DNA of 64,000 bases from Acholoe squamosa (GCA_949317995.1 OX439049.1:16678395-16742394), one strand, 5' to 3'. Positions 36,918 through 51,538 are shown, numbered from the stretch's first letter. Numbers and translations: made by a program. The notes: generated from the sequence alone by a model not told the origin.

Positions 36918-39900
36918 ATGAGTACTACTCTAGGTGTCCCAGTGTGGGACAGACGTCACAGTGAGGGTGGTGAGGTGGTGCACCTCACTGTGTTCAAGGA
37001 GCTACTCACCAACTCACTGGTACGACTCAAGGACCTGCTCCAAGTGGATGACCTCTGGGCACACCTCAGGGTGCTCAGGGTACTCAGGGAAAACGACGAG
37101 GAACGCATTAGGGTAAGTGTAATAGGACACGTTTCTTATACATCATGCCTACCCTTCAGGGGCAGGGATAAGGCTTAAATAAAACTCAAAGATAAAGGCA
37201 TTGTGATCTTAAATGCACCGTGTCTGATGCACGAATGCAGCTCTAAGAGAGCTGTTTTCCTGAAAACAGAAAATCACAAATGCTTGTCAAATTCAGAGTC
37301 CAAAAAATAATGATAAAACCAATCTGCTTCACTCTTATGAAGTACAGCATTTTATGCGTTCTGCCCATTACATGGATTATTCGTCAGTTTATCAAACACC
37401 CCACTGACGTATCAGTTTAAAGTATTGCACACCTTTCATAACAATAAATCTATGTTCTTACAGTATAATGCTGCGAGATGTGACGCCGTGGAGAGACTGC
37501 TGAACCATATCAGGACCTGTGCCGTCTGGCAGTACCATGCCCTTATGAGGGCCATGGCCCTTACAGGGCAAGGACACCTCATCCCTAAGGGGGGCTTGAA
37601 CCCCCGGGTGTACATGCAAGGTATTCCAGAAAGTCCCGTCAATGGACAGCCGGATAGTCACCAAGCATCACTATCCTCAAATCTACTCAGAGGTGGGTAC
37701 AACATTTGTATCAGTCCTCATCACTGCCTTAACAACCACATTCATGAAGCTGCTCTATTACTTTACACTCTCATTACTGGCAGCCAGGAACAGCATCTGT
37801 CCCACTTCGAACTGGGTTTGGAAATACAGAATGAAAAATCAAAGCAAAATGACAGAAGTAATGAGAAAGAAAGTATGTTAAGCTCACGTTCCTACACTGA
37901 AATTGAGTCTAAACCATTCGGCAGCCTAGAATATTATCATAACAGCTATGTCTATATATGCATATGTGACCAGTCTTATCCACTACATATTGTATAATGT
38001 CTAATATTGGCAATTACAAACTTATCATCAATTTTCATATCCTGTTTTCCTTCAGCAATCCGTGCCCAGTGCCAGGCGTGCAGCAAACACCTGATGAGGG
38101 GACACATGTTCAGTTTGGACCATGATCCTAGTGCTGAACCCATAGACATATCACAGTGTCATATGAATGTCAAGGCCAAACTCAATGGAGGCTCCCAGTA
38201 AGTGTTATGGGTTTTTCAATCTCATGCTTGAGAAAACACCATAAGATACAGTTCATATTACTCATTAGAATCAATGATAGGCCTCAAAAGATATTGATCA
38301 GCATGGGATGGAGAATTTATGGATCTCTTGAAGCTATTTAGTATTGACCAATGGAGTTCTGAATTTCTCATATGAATTTGTGTCTGCTTCCCCAAAATAT
38401 CCTGCCACACATGTCTTGATAATGTAGTTGATTTTTTAAAAAATCAAAATCAGTGTCCAAAGTTACTGAGAGAATAGGTTGATTGCCATATTATAAAGTT
38501 CAATTAAGTACTCAGTGCCACCCTTTTCTCTCACCAGAGCGTTATTGGAGATATCTACAGATGGCATTATGAGCAGTCTACATGACTCAGAGGCTGCTCA
38601 CACTGTCAGGATCTGCGGCCAGCCTGGGGACGGAAAGACCATCTTCATGATGCATATAGCACACTCAGCTAGTGAGGCCTTCCTCAACTCGCAGACACAC
38701 AACCACACATCACCAAGCAGCAGCCATCCCTGGAACACTGTGGTCTTCATCCCAGCCAAGGACATCAGGGGCAGTATAGAGGACACCATCAGGGACCACC
38801 TTTGGTGTAAGGAGGAGGACCTGGACGTCCTGATGGAGCATGTTAGAAGAGGACAGGGTGTGCTTATACTGTTTGATGGAGTGGATGAGCTCAGGGATGA
38901 GAACACCCTGAAGCAGCTACAGGAATATGTGCATCAAAGGCACAAGAGAGGAGGACCTGCAGTGGCAGTGTCAGCAAGAACTGACCTGTGTCCTATTGAT
39001 GTAGGGGACTTTGACAGGTTGCTGGTACTTGGAGGTTTCACAGCTGACCAAGGGGTGGAGTATGTGAAGAAGTATGTCAGCTTGTATGAGCCCTCTAAGG
39101 ATGAGCTGTATTCTCACGTACTAGGCTTTGTTGAAAGGCACAAGACCAAGTTGCACCCTGTGCTCACCAACCCACTCAGACTGAACATATTTTGTACTTT
39201 AGCTGTCAAAGCTGAGCTGGACCTTCAGGATGACGGGGAGTTCAATGTACCAAAGCTTTTTGGACCCCTTGAGAAGTATGTCCTTGCAAGAAAAGGGGTC
39301 AATGAGGTGACAAAAGAACAGTCCCAGAATTTCTACAGATTCTGCATGTTTGGGCTCATGAATAAAATGAGTGAGTTTCCTGAGAAGATGTTGAGCTCTT
39401 TTGGCATTGTGGAAAACTACTATGCATTCCTTGAAAAGTCAGTACGAAGAGACAGTAATGGGTCACTCACATCGTATTTTTCATTCAGTCACACAATGAT
39501 CTACGAGTACTTTGCAAGTCGTTACATTCAAAATCATGAGAACAAAACAGCTCTGATTGTGTCACTGAGTTCTGATAGACAATTCAGAAACATCCAAGAG
39601 ATCGTATTCCAACTGCTTCTGCAGAATGGCCAAATGAAGCTCATTGAAACCATGATTCGCAGCATCTTGATCCTACAGCACAGCGAAACAAAACTAACCA
39701 GGAGCAAAACCCTCTATGATCTGATGCATCTCTCAAAGAGGTTAAAAGAAGCTAACCCTCTTGGAAACATGAAAGATGTGACAGACATATGCCAGAAGAT
39801 TAATGATGCTTTTGACAATAAGGTTGAGAAATTGAGAGATGCAGGCTGGTTTGTAGACTTGGAAACTGACCGTTTTGGGACAGTGGGTCATGTGCTGAAA

Positions 39901-41019
39901 TGCCTCCACACCTGTTCACCCCAACAGCAGAGAGAACTTACCTCCAGAACCATTGGGCGCCTGCTGCCATGTCAATTCAAAGGGTGTGACAGGTATGTAG
40001 AAATAAACCATCTTAAGCATAATCCACATAGGCATAACTACTAAATTTAAAAGTATATTTCCAACAAGCAATTTTATCTTACAGGGTGCATAGTTGCAAG
40101 CATGTGATCTTTTGCCATATAGGACATCTTGATTTATAAATTGAAGGTCATAAGTATTCCTGAATTATTGTATCATTTAAAAGCAATTACACGTATCTTT
40201 ATAAAAATGAGTAGGGTAATAGCAAAGGAGCAAGCAAGAAGCCCATACTCTGTATGCATTGCCTTTAGGCCTACATTTTTATATGTATATGTTATTTGCA
40301 AGAGATAAGTTACAAATGGCTCCTTCCTTAATTTCAGTGGTTCTGGTATGGCCTACACTGTTGGCGACCTAGGATGGGCCAAGGTGAGGAGAGATGGACC
40401 TAACATGGGGATCTCAGCATGGAGCCCTGCTGAGTGCCTGGAGGCATTGAGACAGGACCAGGACAGACACAGCTGGGTCTCAAACAGGAAGCTGCACAGG
40501 GTGGTCATGTCTCTCAACACCTCAACCCTACCCTGGAGGCAGTGCATTGATGATGCCTGGACAGAGGGGGAATGGAACACACTGCTGAGGGAACTCTCTA
40601 AGCAGTGGCCATCAGTTCAAGAACTCAGTATACACCTAGACGAAACCACTCCTCTTTCAGGCCTCCTCTCCTGTCTACTGGACCTGAAGAAAGACACATT
40701 TAACAAGGTTGCCATTGTGCATGGTATGGAGGAGCTACCAGAGCTGCTGTACAAGATGCAGATATTGGCAGCAGGAGAACTGACCTTAAGACTACAGTCC
40801 CCCTACATTGTAGTGCCTGGTGGTCAGAAGGCTGAGGGGGCCAGGCAGCTCAGGGAACAGCTGGAGGAGGTGAGGGGTGCTAACAGGGACAAGGTCATCA
40901 TGTCCCCTTGGTGGTTGACAGAGTCTAGGGTTAGATACAAGTGGCCTGATGATGTGAACCCATTAGTCATGGTACAATCAGCATTACAAAACTGTGTCCT
41001 GGATATGTTACAACACTGA
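36918..41019 (+). CDS. CARD-NACHT immune receptor-like ATPase (NLR-like, no LRR)
   Basis: Five coding exons: 36918-37112, 37464-37692, 38056-38197, 38538-39992 and 40338-41019. They sum to 2703 bp, an exact frame of 900 aa, and all introns are GT/AG. Residues about 15-110 are a helical CARD-like domain split over exons 1 and 2. Residues 142-188 (exon 3) carry a C-x2-C pair followed by His residues and a distant Cys, which I do not recognise. The NACHT follows: Walker A GQPGDGKT at about 216-223, Walker B LILFDGVDEL at about 298-307, a sensor-like AVSARTD, and the NPLRL motif. The last 230-300 residues show no leucine-rich, WD or TPR repeats. By family it should be a cytosolic ATP-dependent oligomerising sensor or adaptor that recruits a CARD partner. 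The ligand is unknown. Start ATG: the first in the frame after the acceptor at 36877. Confidence 0.88.
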
Positions 41020-42028
41020 CAATATCGGATTGTGCTACAGACAATTTTCCCTTGAAAGGGGGTATATAGAAAATCAAATGCTCAGGTCAATAGCTCCGGG
41101 AAATCTATGACAATGGTACATCTATATGATTGTATGTCACTATTAAGAACTGCATCCCTACTTAATCTCATACAAACAAGAGTCAATGCTATGTGTGTGT
41201 ATCATTATTGTAACCGTAGAATGGAGGGAAAAACACAAGGTGTGTTAAGTACTTTGTACACTATATATGCACATGTAAAATCGATGATGGAATTCACTAG
41301 ACACGTGTCAGTTAAATACATATATCTAATGGGCTTGTACAAGTAGGTTTACAGAGGGAATCACATGATCTTACTGGGTTTCTTAAATCTAGACATCACA
41401 AAATGACCCGCAAGTTCACTCCATTAATTTACATACATGTAATTCATGTTATCAAAACCCTGTAGAGCTATACACATGCTCCTCAGCCCTTAAACAGCTG
41501 ATTATTGTGTATAGATTATTGCATTAATGCAATATCAACACAACCATATTAAGCCTATTCATTCAATAGAATTGAATGAAGGAACATATTGATATCTTTA
41601 CAGAACTATTATTGGTTTTATGTTGACTTAAAATTTGTATTTGAATATGTAGTGTAATGATAATCAATGGCTAATTATTAGGAGTAGAATTACGAAGTAT
41701 AATATATTGCCTACTATTTGCATTGTTTTTATAGCCTGTCTCTTGTGGACGGTGATATACAAAATCATATGATATAGTTGGAGGTACAATACTAAGGTTA
41801 CTTATTAGAAAAGCAATTAACACTAAATAGGGCTACTGTGTGGTCCTTATGTCTATTTTCAAAGATTTATTACTCACATGTATGTCCTATTTCTGTGTTC
41901 TTTTAGAACTTAATTTACAATGTTTTATGTTGATACTTCATTCTTTATCTTCTTTCTTCTCAATTGCATATTGTGTATGATACAACACAATTCTATCAAA
42001 CCTTTTTTCATCAAGCATATCATGCTTT

Positions 42029-42034
42029 AATAAA
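42029..42034 (+). terminator. Possible poly(A) signal of the CARD-NACHT gene
   Basis: AATAAA about 1 kb downstream of the stop at 41019, followed by AT-rich sequence. It is the clearest AATAAA I noticed on this strand in the region. The distance is long, so support is weak. Confidence 0.3.
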
Positions 42035-43009
42035 GGTATAAATAATCTATCACACATGATTTTTCATTAACCATATTATAATTAGTTAAAAATAATAATA
42101 AAAAAAAACCTTTCCAAATGGTAAAAAAAAAAAGAAGAAAAAAGTAATGGCGGGTAGGGGTGATTTAGAATTATATGCACTCTATTTCAGGTCTCATAGT
42201 TCTCAGTACTGGGTCGGGTGTACTTGGAATCGTGCATGACCTATTACATATGAACCTGTATCAGTAAATATTGGGCCTTTGTGTTACATACCTATATAAT
42301 AACTAACAGGGAAGGATTAACACTATCAGTCTCAGACAGTATTATATGTGAAAAGACAATAGAGAAAAAGACTTGGAAAAGGAAATGATATTTTAGGAAA
42401 ATAATGTTATGCATTAAACAGTAAGTAAGTAGCTTCAGGACACGAGCAAAGAGGATTTTATATTATTCTTGACCAAGAACAAATGATTGTTCTCCCCTTG
42501 TTGTGTTATTCTAGTCTATTTGAATAACTCTCCTCAATCATATCATGTAAGCCTCTGAACTCTATTCTGGGATCAGATTATGAGGAAGCTGGAATGAACT
42601 GGTCAAGCCATTACTATACATGTATGAAGATAGCGTCCTGGTCGTTGACCTGTGGTTACACCTGTCTGTAGATTGCTGGTCACCCCGTGACCTGGTACTA
42701 CCAGCCTCCAACAGCTGACGGAGTACAGGTGTAACAATAACAGGCATCGTTGTCGGTCATGCGGTGACCAGATCAAAAATCAACCGTTTCCCCTTTAAGC
42801 CCTCCCCCTCCCCCGCTGCATCACTTTTCATTTCTATTGAGCACTTGTTCGTACTTTATTATTTATTGTACACGAGAGGCTCCATTAATAAAATCTGTTT
42901 CCAGCCAGCACATTAAAAAGTTGATAATCCAATTTATGTGCAGAAATTGTAATAGTTCTCGTGTCTATTCATGGTTTTCTAATCTGATGTGAGTTGAGAT
43001 AGATAGATA

Positions 43010-43021
43010 GATAGAGAGATG

Positions 43022-43070
<49 letters not shown>

Positions 43071-43234
43071 AGATAGGACAAATGAATTAATCATTGCAAA
43101 TACTTGTCAGTGTAACCATTTAAAGGTCAATAGCGCATTAATGCATCATGCTGACCCTGTGGGGTTGATGCACCACTGTAGTGCATCGTGCCGGGCCTAT
43201 GGGGTTGATATATCTATGTAATATGGTCAGCACT

Positions 43235-43298
<64 letters not shown>

Positions 43299-43316
43299 TA
43301 GAATGAAAAGTACCTT

Positions 43317-43366
<50 letters not shown>
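43010..43366. repeat. (GATA), (GA)n and (AT)n microsatellites
   Basis: GATA units then (GA)n at about 42998-43070 ending in a G run, and two (AT)n tracts of 40-60 bp at 43238-43292 and 43321-43366 separated by a 30-bp unique spacer. Confidence 0.9.
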
Positions 43367-43369
<3 letters not shown>

Positions 43370-43594
43370 TCAAGCATATATGTGGTCTGAGTGCTTCATA
43401 CATGTATTATTAGCCTGGCACAACACATAAAGTGTCATCCATATATAAGCTACCAACAGACCATGACACTGATGCTTTTATCGTAACAGTCCTCCTAACA
43501 ATGAGTCTTTGGATTATACCACACATGTATTTATAAACCTTCTATGTTATGTGTTATACAGGTTTTATCATACAGGGTAATTTACTGGGGCCAA

Positions 43595-44485
43595 CTTTTC
43601 TTTTTTGCTGCATGACTTTCTTTGATTATCAGGATCGGATCCAGGATTTAAAAAGGGGGGGGGTGCGCCCCTCATTTATCCCCTAATTTTGGCTAAATCC
43701 TAGGGTAAAACGATTAAGGTAAACTCTTAAGTAATTCTGAACATGAGATTAACCGATGTATGACAGAGATCCATGTACGATACCGACGCAGAGATAGGGA
43801 AAATACATGTTAAGAGAGGGAAATAAGTTTCCTTTTCAGTGTAACAGTATTTACGACATCCCAACTGTATCAGGATAACTTTGCGGGTAAAAACGCTATG
43901 TAGTTGTTTATGTAGGGTACAAACTAGTCCATAGGTCTAGGGTCTATACTAGGAACATTATCTAGGACTCAGACTGGCCTCGAACTTCATCTGCTCTCCT
44001 GCTGTACAGTCCTATCTATGTGTAAGGTCTAAGTTAATTTTATGTTTCAGGTCACTAAAGCCAAAACTCCACCATTGTCCAGCGACCTGCAACACTTTTT
44101 ATCCGTTTTTGAGTTTTGGTTAACATTATACGCCAGTTTTGTGTCAACATCATGTCAATGTCGTGCCAGTTTTGCCCAGAAAATGTAAACGAAAACAAGG
44201 ACAAGTTTTAAGAGGGTTGAGTGTAGCAAGTACATGTATGTAATGCAAACCTGTGACTCTATCTAGCCTGGCAACACTGCATGGGGCAAACTTTTCTTTT
44301 TTGCTTCATGACTTTCTTTGATTATCAGGATCGGTTCCAGGATTTTAAAAAGGGGGGGGGGCGCCGTTCATTTAGCCCCTAATTTTGGCTAAATTCTAGG
44401 GTAAAAAGATTTAGGTAAACTCTTAGGTACAGGGAAAAGTGGGGGGGGGGGGCGCCCCCGCGCCCCCTCTAAATCCGCCACTGAC
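43595..44485. repeat. Direct repeat with G-run, possible non-autonomous transposon
   Basis: Segments at 43595-43735 and 44285-44415 are about 90 percent alike, including TGACTTTCTTTGATTATCAGG, a run of 8-10 G and CCTAATTTTGGCTAAAT. After the second copy another G run leads into GCGCCCCCTCTAAATCCGCC, which is partly the inverse of the start (GGATCCAGGATTTAAAAAGG). This looks like one or two solo ends of a DNA transposon with GC-rich termini. Confidence 0.5.
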
Positions 44486-44750
44486 ATTATCACATTCCCC
44501 ATGTATATATTGATCTAGCAAAAGAAACTAAGGTACCTATGATAGAGAAGATCCTACCTACGGTCGAAGTTACCCAAAACACTCATCTTTTAGGCCAAAA
44601 CTGTGAGCTTCCTGCTGTAGGATAATTTCAGTCCCCAGTCATGCAGCGGTGATCTATCCAGACAGCACTAGTTCAGCCCTTATAACTAGTCATATTACTG
44701 GCAGTGGTGCTCTTGTATTGGACTCTTTAAGTTATAAAGAAGCACTCAAG

Positions 44751-47700
44751 ATGTATGTGACTGTGGTCCTTGTAATATTAGCTACAACACTGCTATATGG
44801 GTGGTACAGGTACGTACATAGTTTGCTTTAATCTTAAAGGGTATAGTTGTTGTTGATTAGAGAAAAGCGCAGTGATACAGTGAATGTGATTTGTATTTAG
44901 TAAAAACAAGACAAAAAAAAAACAACAACAAAAAACAAACAAACAAACTTCCCAAAGCAGCTTTTTCTAATTATGCAAATACATGTATATCTGAGTGTAG
45001 AGTTATGTACTATAATACCACTTTATACTTGTATGTCTTTGCTAGACCTAACCATGACACATGTTCCCTACTGTCATAAATTGTCTACAACTGTGGTCTT
45101 GGCTGTTTCAGATTTAGAAAAGAGAGATTCACAGTTTTCAAGTCCCTGGGAATTAGTGGTCCGGAACCAAATATATTATTTGGGAACCTCGTAGAGATGA
45201 AAGATGTTGTAAGTTAAGAAAAGCCGATAAAGTTCACCATTTAAGAACATTATCAATCCTGAACATTTGTGAGGTTATTCGCAAAGATCATAAATATCTA
45301 ATTTGGTATACATTTACACACTGTTCTTCCTACCCCCCCCCCTTCCCACCCCCATATGATATCGTTAAAATGTACTAAATTCAAGTGGAACTTCCATAGT
45401 CCTTCATTAGTATATATATACTAAGTTTAATCTAGCCATATCATTACATATCGATTACTGAAAATAAGAACTTATTCCCCCGAAAAGGTTACATCAGAAT
45501 AGATAATTGCAGCAATTTCTTTTGTAATAAAACATTATTCTGGATGCAGTCTATTCACCATACAGTTTACATAACGTCTCTCCCACCTGGAGGATGTTTC
45601 ACCTCATAACATACGGGGGCCGTATATGACATGCGGGGGCCGTATCTAAAAAAAACGTTTCTGTTCTATTTTCCGCATTCATTTTTTTCACATACGGAGG
45701 GCCGCATTCATATACGGCTTATTGGGCGTTTCACCTCAAGATGCGGACAACCTGTTTTCCACATGTCTTCCGTATTTTCAGGTTAGAATGTGGAGGGGTC
45801 AGGTACCCCTCCATATGTCACATACGGGGGAAATAAGTAACATGCGGCCTTTTTTAAGCCCGCATCCAATGAATATCTCCTAAGTAGGTCGTGACCTTCG
45901 TTTTCACTCCAAGTCATGTGACCTATGTTTGGCCGTACTACACCAGGGAAAGAAATGCCTGGGTACATCCTGAACACTACTAGGCAGTATTACGAGAGAA
46001 AGGATCCTTTGTCTTTCTACACTGAGAAAAAATTTCTTCAGCGCTACCGTCTTAGTAAAGAGGTAGCCCGAATTCTCATCAAAAACTATGTCGCTACGAA
46101 AAAAAAGAAGGTCCTGAGGGGCAAGCATGCCGTTCCACATAGGCTTAAGGTAAGGGAGTCCATCCTTCATTTATCCTTTTATTTTCATATTTTTTCCTTA
46201 CTGTACCTCTTTTGACTTTATTATGGCATGTTAAAACAATATTCTTTTCTTTGCTTTCTTCAGTTCCTGATTGCCCTAAGGTATTTCGCCACTGGAGCCA
46301 GCTACAACTCCATAGGAGACATTCACGGCGTCTCCAAATCCACTGTGTGTAGGTCTGTAGAGAAGGTGACTGACTTTTTCCATGAACACCTACAAGAGTA
46401 TGTCCATTGGCCACACTCCCGGGAGGAAAAGAACAGCAAGGCGATGCTCTTCTATCGGAAACACAGAATGCCCAAGCTGTTCGGACTCATAGATGGGACA
46501 CATGTACCTATACAGTGTCCGCGAGGGGTAGTGGCAGACGAAAATCAATTCTTTTGTTACAAAGGATACTACAGCATAAATACCATGGTAAATTACTTTT
46601 CCTAATATATTTCTAAGAACCAGGATATCTTATGTACATTTTTTTTCATTGAATTTCTTTCATTGAATTTCTTTCTTGATATGTCTATCAGTTTATACAT
46701 ATATATATATTAACATTTTTGTCCCTTTTTTACTCCTCCCAGATTGTCTGCGACTTTGAGTACCTCATCACACACGTAGATGCCAGTAATCCTGGGTCTC
46801 AGAACGACATCTACTGCCTCAACGGGTCTGACATCAAAATCTTGGGAGAGAGAAAACAGTTCGGGGATATTACCTCTTGGGAGATTCCGGGTAAGTCATT
46901 TATATATTTTTTGGCCAAACTTAGCTGAACATAACTCCTTTCGGAATACATCCTTATGGAAAAAATATATATGAAATCCATATACAATAACCAAATATTT
47001 TCCCTTCAGATATCCTCTCACTGACTACCTCCTCACCCCTGTCCGTGTGGAGACAACGAACGCTGATGTGGCATACAACAAGTGGCACCGAAAGACTAGG
47101 AGTCGGGTAGAGAGGACTATAGGCCAGTTGAAGCAGCGTTGGCGGTAAGTCATTTATTTATTTATTTTCCTACATTTATCCTTTATATCTTTTTTCCTGT
47201 CAAAACTATCATCCTCTTTAAGCAGTCACTTGGTACAATTTTTAATTTTTCCCATTTTGTCTCTCTCTTTGTTTTCAGTTGTCTGGACAGCAGCGGGGGA
47301 TATCTGGCCCATCCTCCTACCACAGCAGGAAAAGTCATCGAGTCCTGTGTGGCACTACATAACTGCGCCAAGGTAGCACGCAATCCCCTATTGAAGGACA
47401 GTATGGAAAAGGACTCGTTCAAGCAAAGATTCCCACGCATCACCCAGCCAGAGAATGTCTCCTGTAAGCCCCCGGCTAATTTTGAGAACCTGCGGAAGGG
47501 TTTCATCCAAGATAACTTCAATCCCCGCTGAATAAGTTAAATGAAATCAATTTGACTAAATAGTGTAATTCTGTTATGTGATATTAAGACAATTAGAAGG
47601 ACAAGAAAAAAATTCTGATGGCAAACTTTTATTCTAATGACTTGAAGAAAACAAACATGGGTTACATAACCATGTCATGTAATGAATAAAGCTAACATGC

Positions 47701-50700
47701 AAAATTTAATGAATAAAATTTAAAATAACCTCTTTTTTTTATTTCCACATCCTGTGCTGAAATGTTTTTCTTTGCCTAGCATGTATAGAGAATAATCTGT
47801 TACTTAGAATGCACCATGTATTATATTAATTCTGAGAACTTCCATAACAAGAAACAGACTTTTTTAAAACATGTCATGAAGCTGAAACAAAAATGCCTAT
47901 TTGGCATCAATATATCTTGATACATACATGTATTCATCCTGAACTTAAGTCTTTGTTCCCTAGTTTGCAACGAGTACTATAATGTATATGGGACATCAAA
48001 AATCAGTTTATCTTTTGTATTCCAGTATCTTTGCTCATGTACCATTTCACTCAACTTAACATAAAAAATGTCTGTCTTTGCTAAATGGTATACATGACGA
48101 GCGTACATAGGAAATTTTCAAAAGAGGCATCCATTTACCTTAAAGTGAAAATAACTCGAACCATGCATATAGATGTATCATGTCTGCACAACGAATACAA
48201 GTTTTCATTTAGTCCTGAAGGAAGACTCCAAAGTTAAAGTCATGAACTTAAATATGCCTTGCTTTAAACTTTTCTTTTTATCTTCGACCATATACGATTC
48301 TATTATAGATTTCTGTCTTTCATTTTCTACCTTTACTGTACAATTCTATGAAATGATGTTGTCTAGGTGGAAACTTCGAACGTGATATCTTCAAATTGTA
48401 TATTACATTCTCCTAACTAAGGTAACATACTTGAAGCTAAGGCATTCAAAATAGCCTAACAATAAAATATGATATAACTTTGAACTACAGCACCGTTTTT
48501 AATTTCTTATATATCACACAAATGAAATTAGTCCTTTTTGATAGGTTTCTTGTCACGACGGGACCTCCTTAAAACCAGCTCAGGATTGTCGTCGCATAAG
48601 TTCTCCTCCCGGACAAATACCACTTCTTCATTTGACATGACATTGTAGGCTGGCAATGAATTAGAATCTGGGTCTATTGCTTCAATAGCTGGAAAAAAGG
48701 AGAAGGTGAAAACATCTGTAACCGCTATAAATCGGCCACACAGGAAATATAATCACATGTTTCTTTATCATGTCATTTTTTTATAAGGATATAACATCAT
48801 GCATTAAGGGGGGTACCTTTGGGCGTCTTAAACTTCAGGCTTCAAGAACAACTGCTAAAACCTGTAGCATGTTTGATAAATATCATATATCCTGGTTTGT
48901 TACTTATCAGAAGAAGTTCATTAGAAAAGATAATGCACATATTAGGCCTATACCTGATGCAGGGACGATTAACGGGCCTTCACCTCCCTGTACATTTTGA
49001 CATGGAACAAAGACAGCTGAACCGTGTACAACCTCCGTGTCGGGTGGAATGGCAATCGTTGCACCCTGCATGGCTTGGACGTCTGTGTGTATCTCCCCTT
49101 CACCAGTGTTCAGCTCCTCTGTTTTAAAGAGGAATACATATTAATACACATAGTTCTTATTTATTTCAAGTAAATACAAAGATTAACTAAACATTATGGA
49201 AACAGAAAACCCATGGAGAACCAAATTTGATACACAACGAATGAAATTCTATAGTTCAAAAGATGAATGACATATCAATGGTACAGAAAAGAATACAGGT
49301 GGAATTAATTTCAGTTGAAATATATTTAGGAACACAACATTTTTACCTTGGCTGTCGGACACTTCCATGGCCGCTATGTCCTTTGCGTCCAAAAAAAATA
49401 GGGACCACGTGCTGAACCTTCTGATGGGTCGTTGTGAGTTAATTTAACTGTCATCTTATCAGGCAAACATTCTTCCTTGTCAGATTTAACGGATATATTG
49501 TCTTCCTGGACATTGGGGGAAACAGGTTTGTCTCCTACTGTCTCACCCTCATCTGCACATGGAGGTAGGTCAGCTTTTGGATTTTTCTCCGGGACGGGTG
49601 GTAGGCCAGGTTGGGGTATTTGATCCCCATGTGGAGGTTCATCCTCTTGTGAAATTATCTGATTGTCCGTCGGGGTACATGTTGAAATATCTTTAGTTGA
49701 TTTTGCGTTTAACTGAGCAGCAAAGAACACAGACATCTTAGTCATTTCTTTCCAAACTTTCTCCGCCTCTTTTTGGGCTGACAGTTGAAGGTTCCGGTTT
49801 TCCTGAATCTCCTGATTTAACTTCAAGTTTTGCAAATGTAACTGTTTCTGTGCATCTAAAAAACCTTTTTGATTTTCCAGGATGACCGATAGACTACTTG
49901 ATAGCTTTGTGGCACTTTCAGTCATACCTAACAATCCAGTGGCCAAACAGTCTTGTCCTTTCTGCATTCTTTTGAATGTGGCATGTATTGCAGTACCTAC
50001 CAGATTTATTCCTTCCACAAATTCTGACTGGTTATTTGACATTGTCTCATTTGTAGCCTTTATGCGGGCTATGTGCTGACGTTCGAACGCTACTGCAGTA
50101 TTTCTAGTCTCCTCCAGTTTCTCATGCAGGTCGTTGGTCATTGCCTGAATGGCTTCCAGGCACTGACGCCTACATTTCTCGGCTTGTTCACAAGTTCTCG
50201 CCATGTGGGAAGACATTTTCTCAGCCATTTCCCGTATGCCCTCTGCGTAGCTGGTCTGGGTATCTTTGATTTTAGTGGACGTGGTGTCCATATGCTCATT
50301 TATCCTCTGACTGATGTCTTTTAAACCATTAACATAATCGCTCTGGAACTTAGCTATTTCTTTCATTATCTTATCCTCTTCCCTTGGTTTAGAAAATAGT
50401 TCTTTCTTCTTGGAGGCAGAAGCCCGTTGGATACGGGATAAACCTGAGATGTTAACAACGTTCATAGCGGAAGGAGAACTGAGAGGTGTACTGTTAGAAG
50501 GCTGATATGATTCAGTCTCCATTTCTTCTGACCCCATTATTTCTGCATAGCATTCCTCTTCCTCCTCGAGCAACTTGGAGAAGGAGGGGGCATGTCGGGG
50601 CTTTTTATGGGTTTGCTCTTGTATACCTTCGTCATCTGCAGTCCTTTTTTTATTTTGGGGAATGTGGGAGGTCATTCTGCGAAAAGGCGATATATTTGTG

Positions 50701-51485
50701 AAAGATTTTTTAGGTATATCGTTGACCCGACTTCTGCTAGAAGTAGCCTGCACCCGACTGGCAGAGGCTTGGGGTTGGGACGTATGTGGCTGACTAGCTT
50801 GGGGTTTAGACGTATGTCCCTGACTTGAACCGGTTTGGGGTTGAGACTTACATTGCATTTGAGAGGTATATGCTTTGGTCCTGCATTCAGCAGGTTGAGC
50901 TGTTCCTACTTCGGATGTTGCTTCAGAAGCATTTTCCTCTGAAGTCAAAGTTTTCAAAGCCCTCCTTAGCATGGAAATCTTTTCTGTGCGTTGAGGGTCT
51001 GAGGCAAAAATAAGTGACGCAGCAGCCCTCTTTTGTGGATCAGCATCATTAATAAGGTTGTTAAATCCTTTGCAGATGTTTAACATGTCAGTCCGTGATA
51101 TGCGGGGTTCAAGAGGAACCTTTTCCTGTATGTCTTCGACTGTCACAGGATCGTTGTCATCCTCAGGTATATCCTGCTCTGGTAGGGTTTTGTGGTAATC
51201 GTCCTCAGGTACCTCATCTGGATCTTCCTCGTACAGTTCTCTTTCGTCCTGGGAGCCTGGTGGGGGGTGTGAAGAGCTCTCGTCATCCCCTGAAAAATTT
51301 GAATAGATCACAACATACGAGAACAGTCGCTGAAAAGATTTGTATTAACTTCATGTAAGGACACATAGATATATCTACTTTATAGTAGGTATATGTTCAC
51401 CATATATATATATGTTAAGGTATACATTTCTATTTCTGTATCAAATTTCTTGAAAAATAAAGTGATAGTGGTCCACATATGTATG

Positions 51486-51538
<53 letters not shown>

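Larger units (their letters stand above)
41020..44750. other. Intergenic, CARD-NACHT to P450
   Basis: No exon is recognised. A possible poly(A) signal AATAAA for the upstream gene is at 42029-42034, about 1 kb after its stop. Microsatellites (GA)n at 43010-43060 and (AT)n at 43238-43292 and 43321-43366 are present. A duplicated repeat lies at 43600-44480. Confidence 0.5.

Noticed and set aside
46719-46974. Second open frame overlapping nuclease exon 3
   Set aside because: It has no nuclease motifs; only the last 10 codons before the donor must shift frame to restore LLGDSG.
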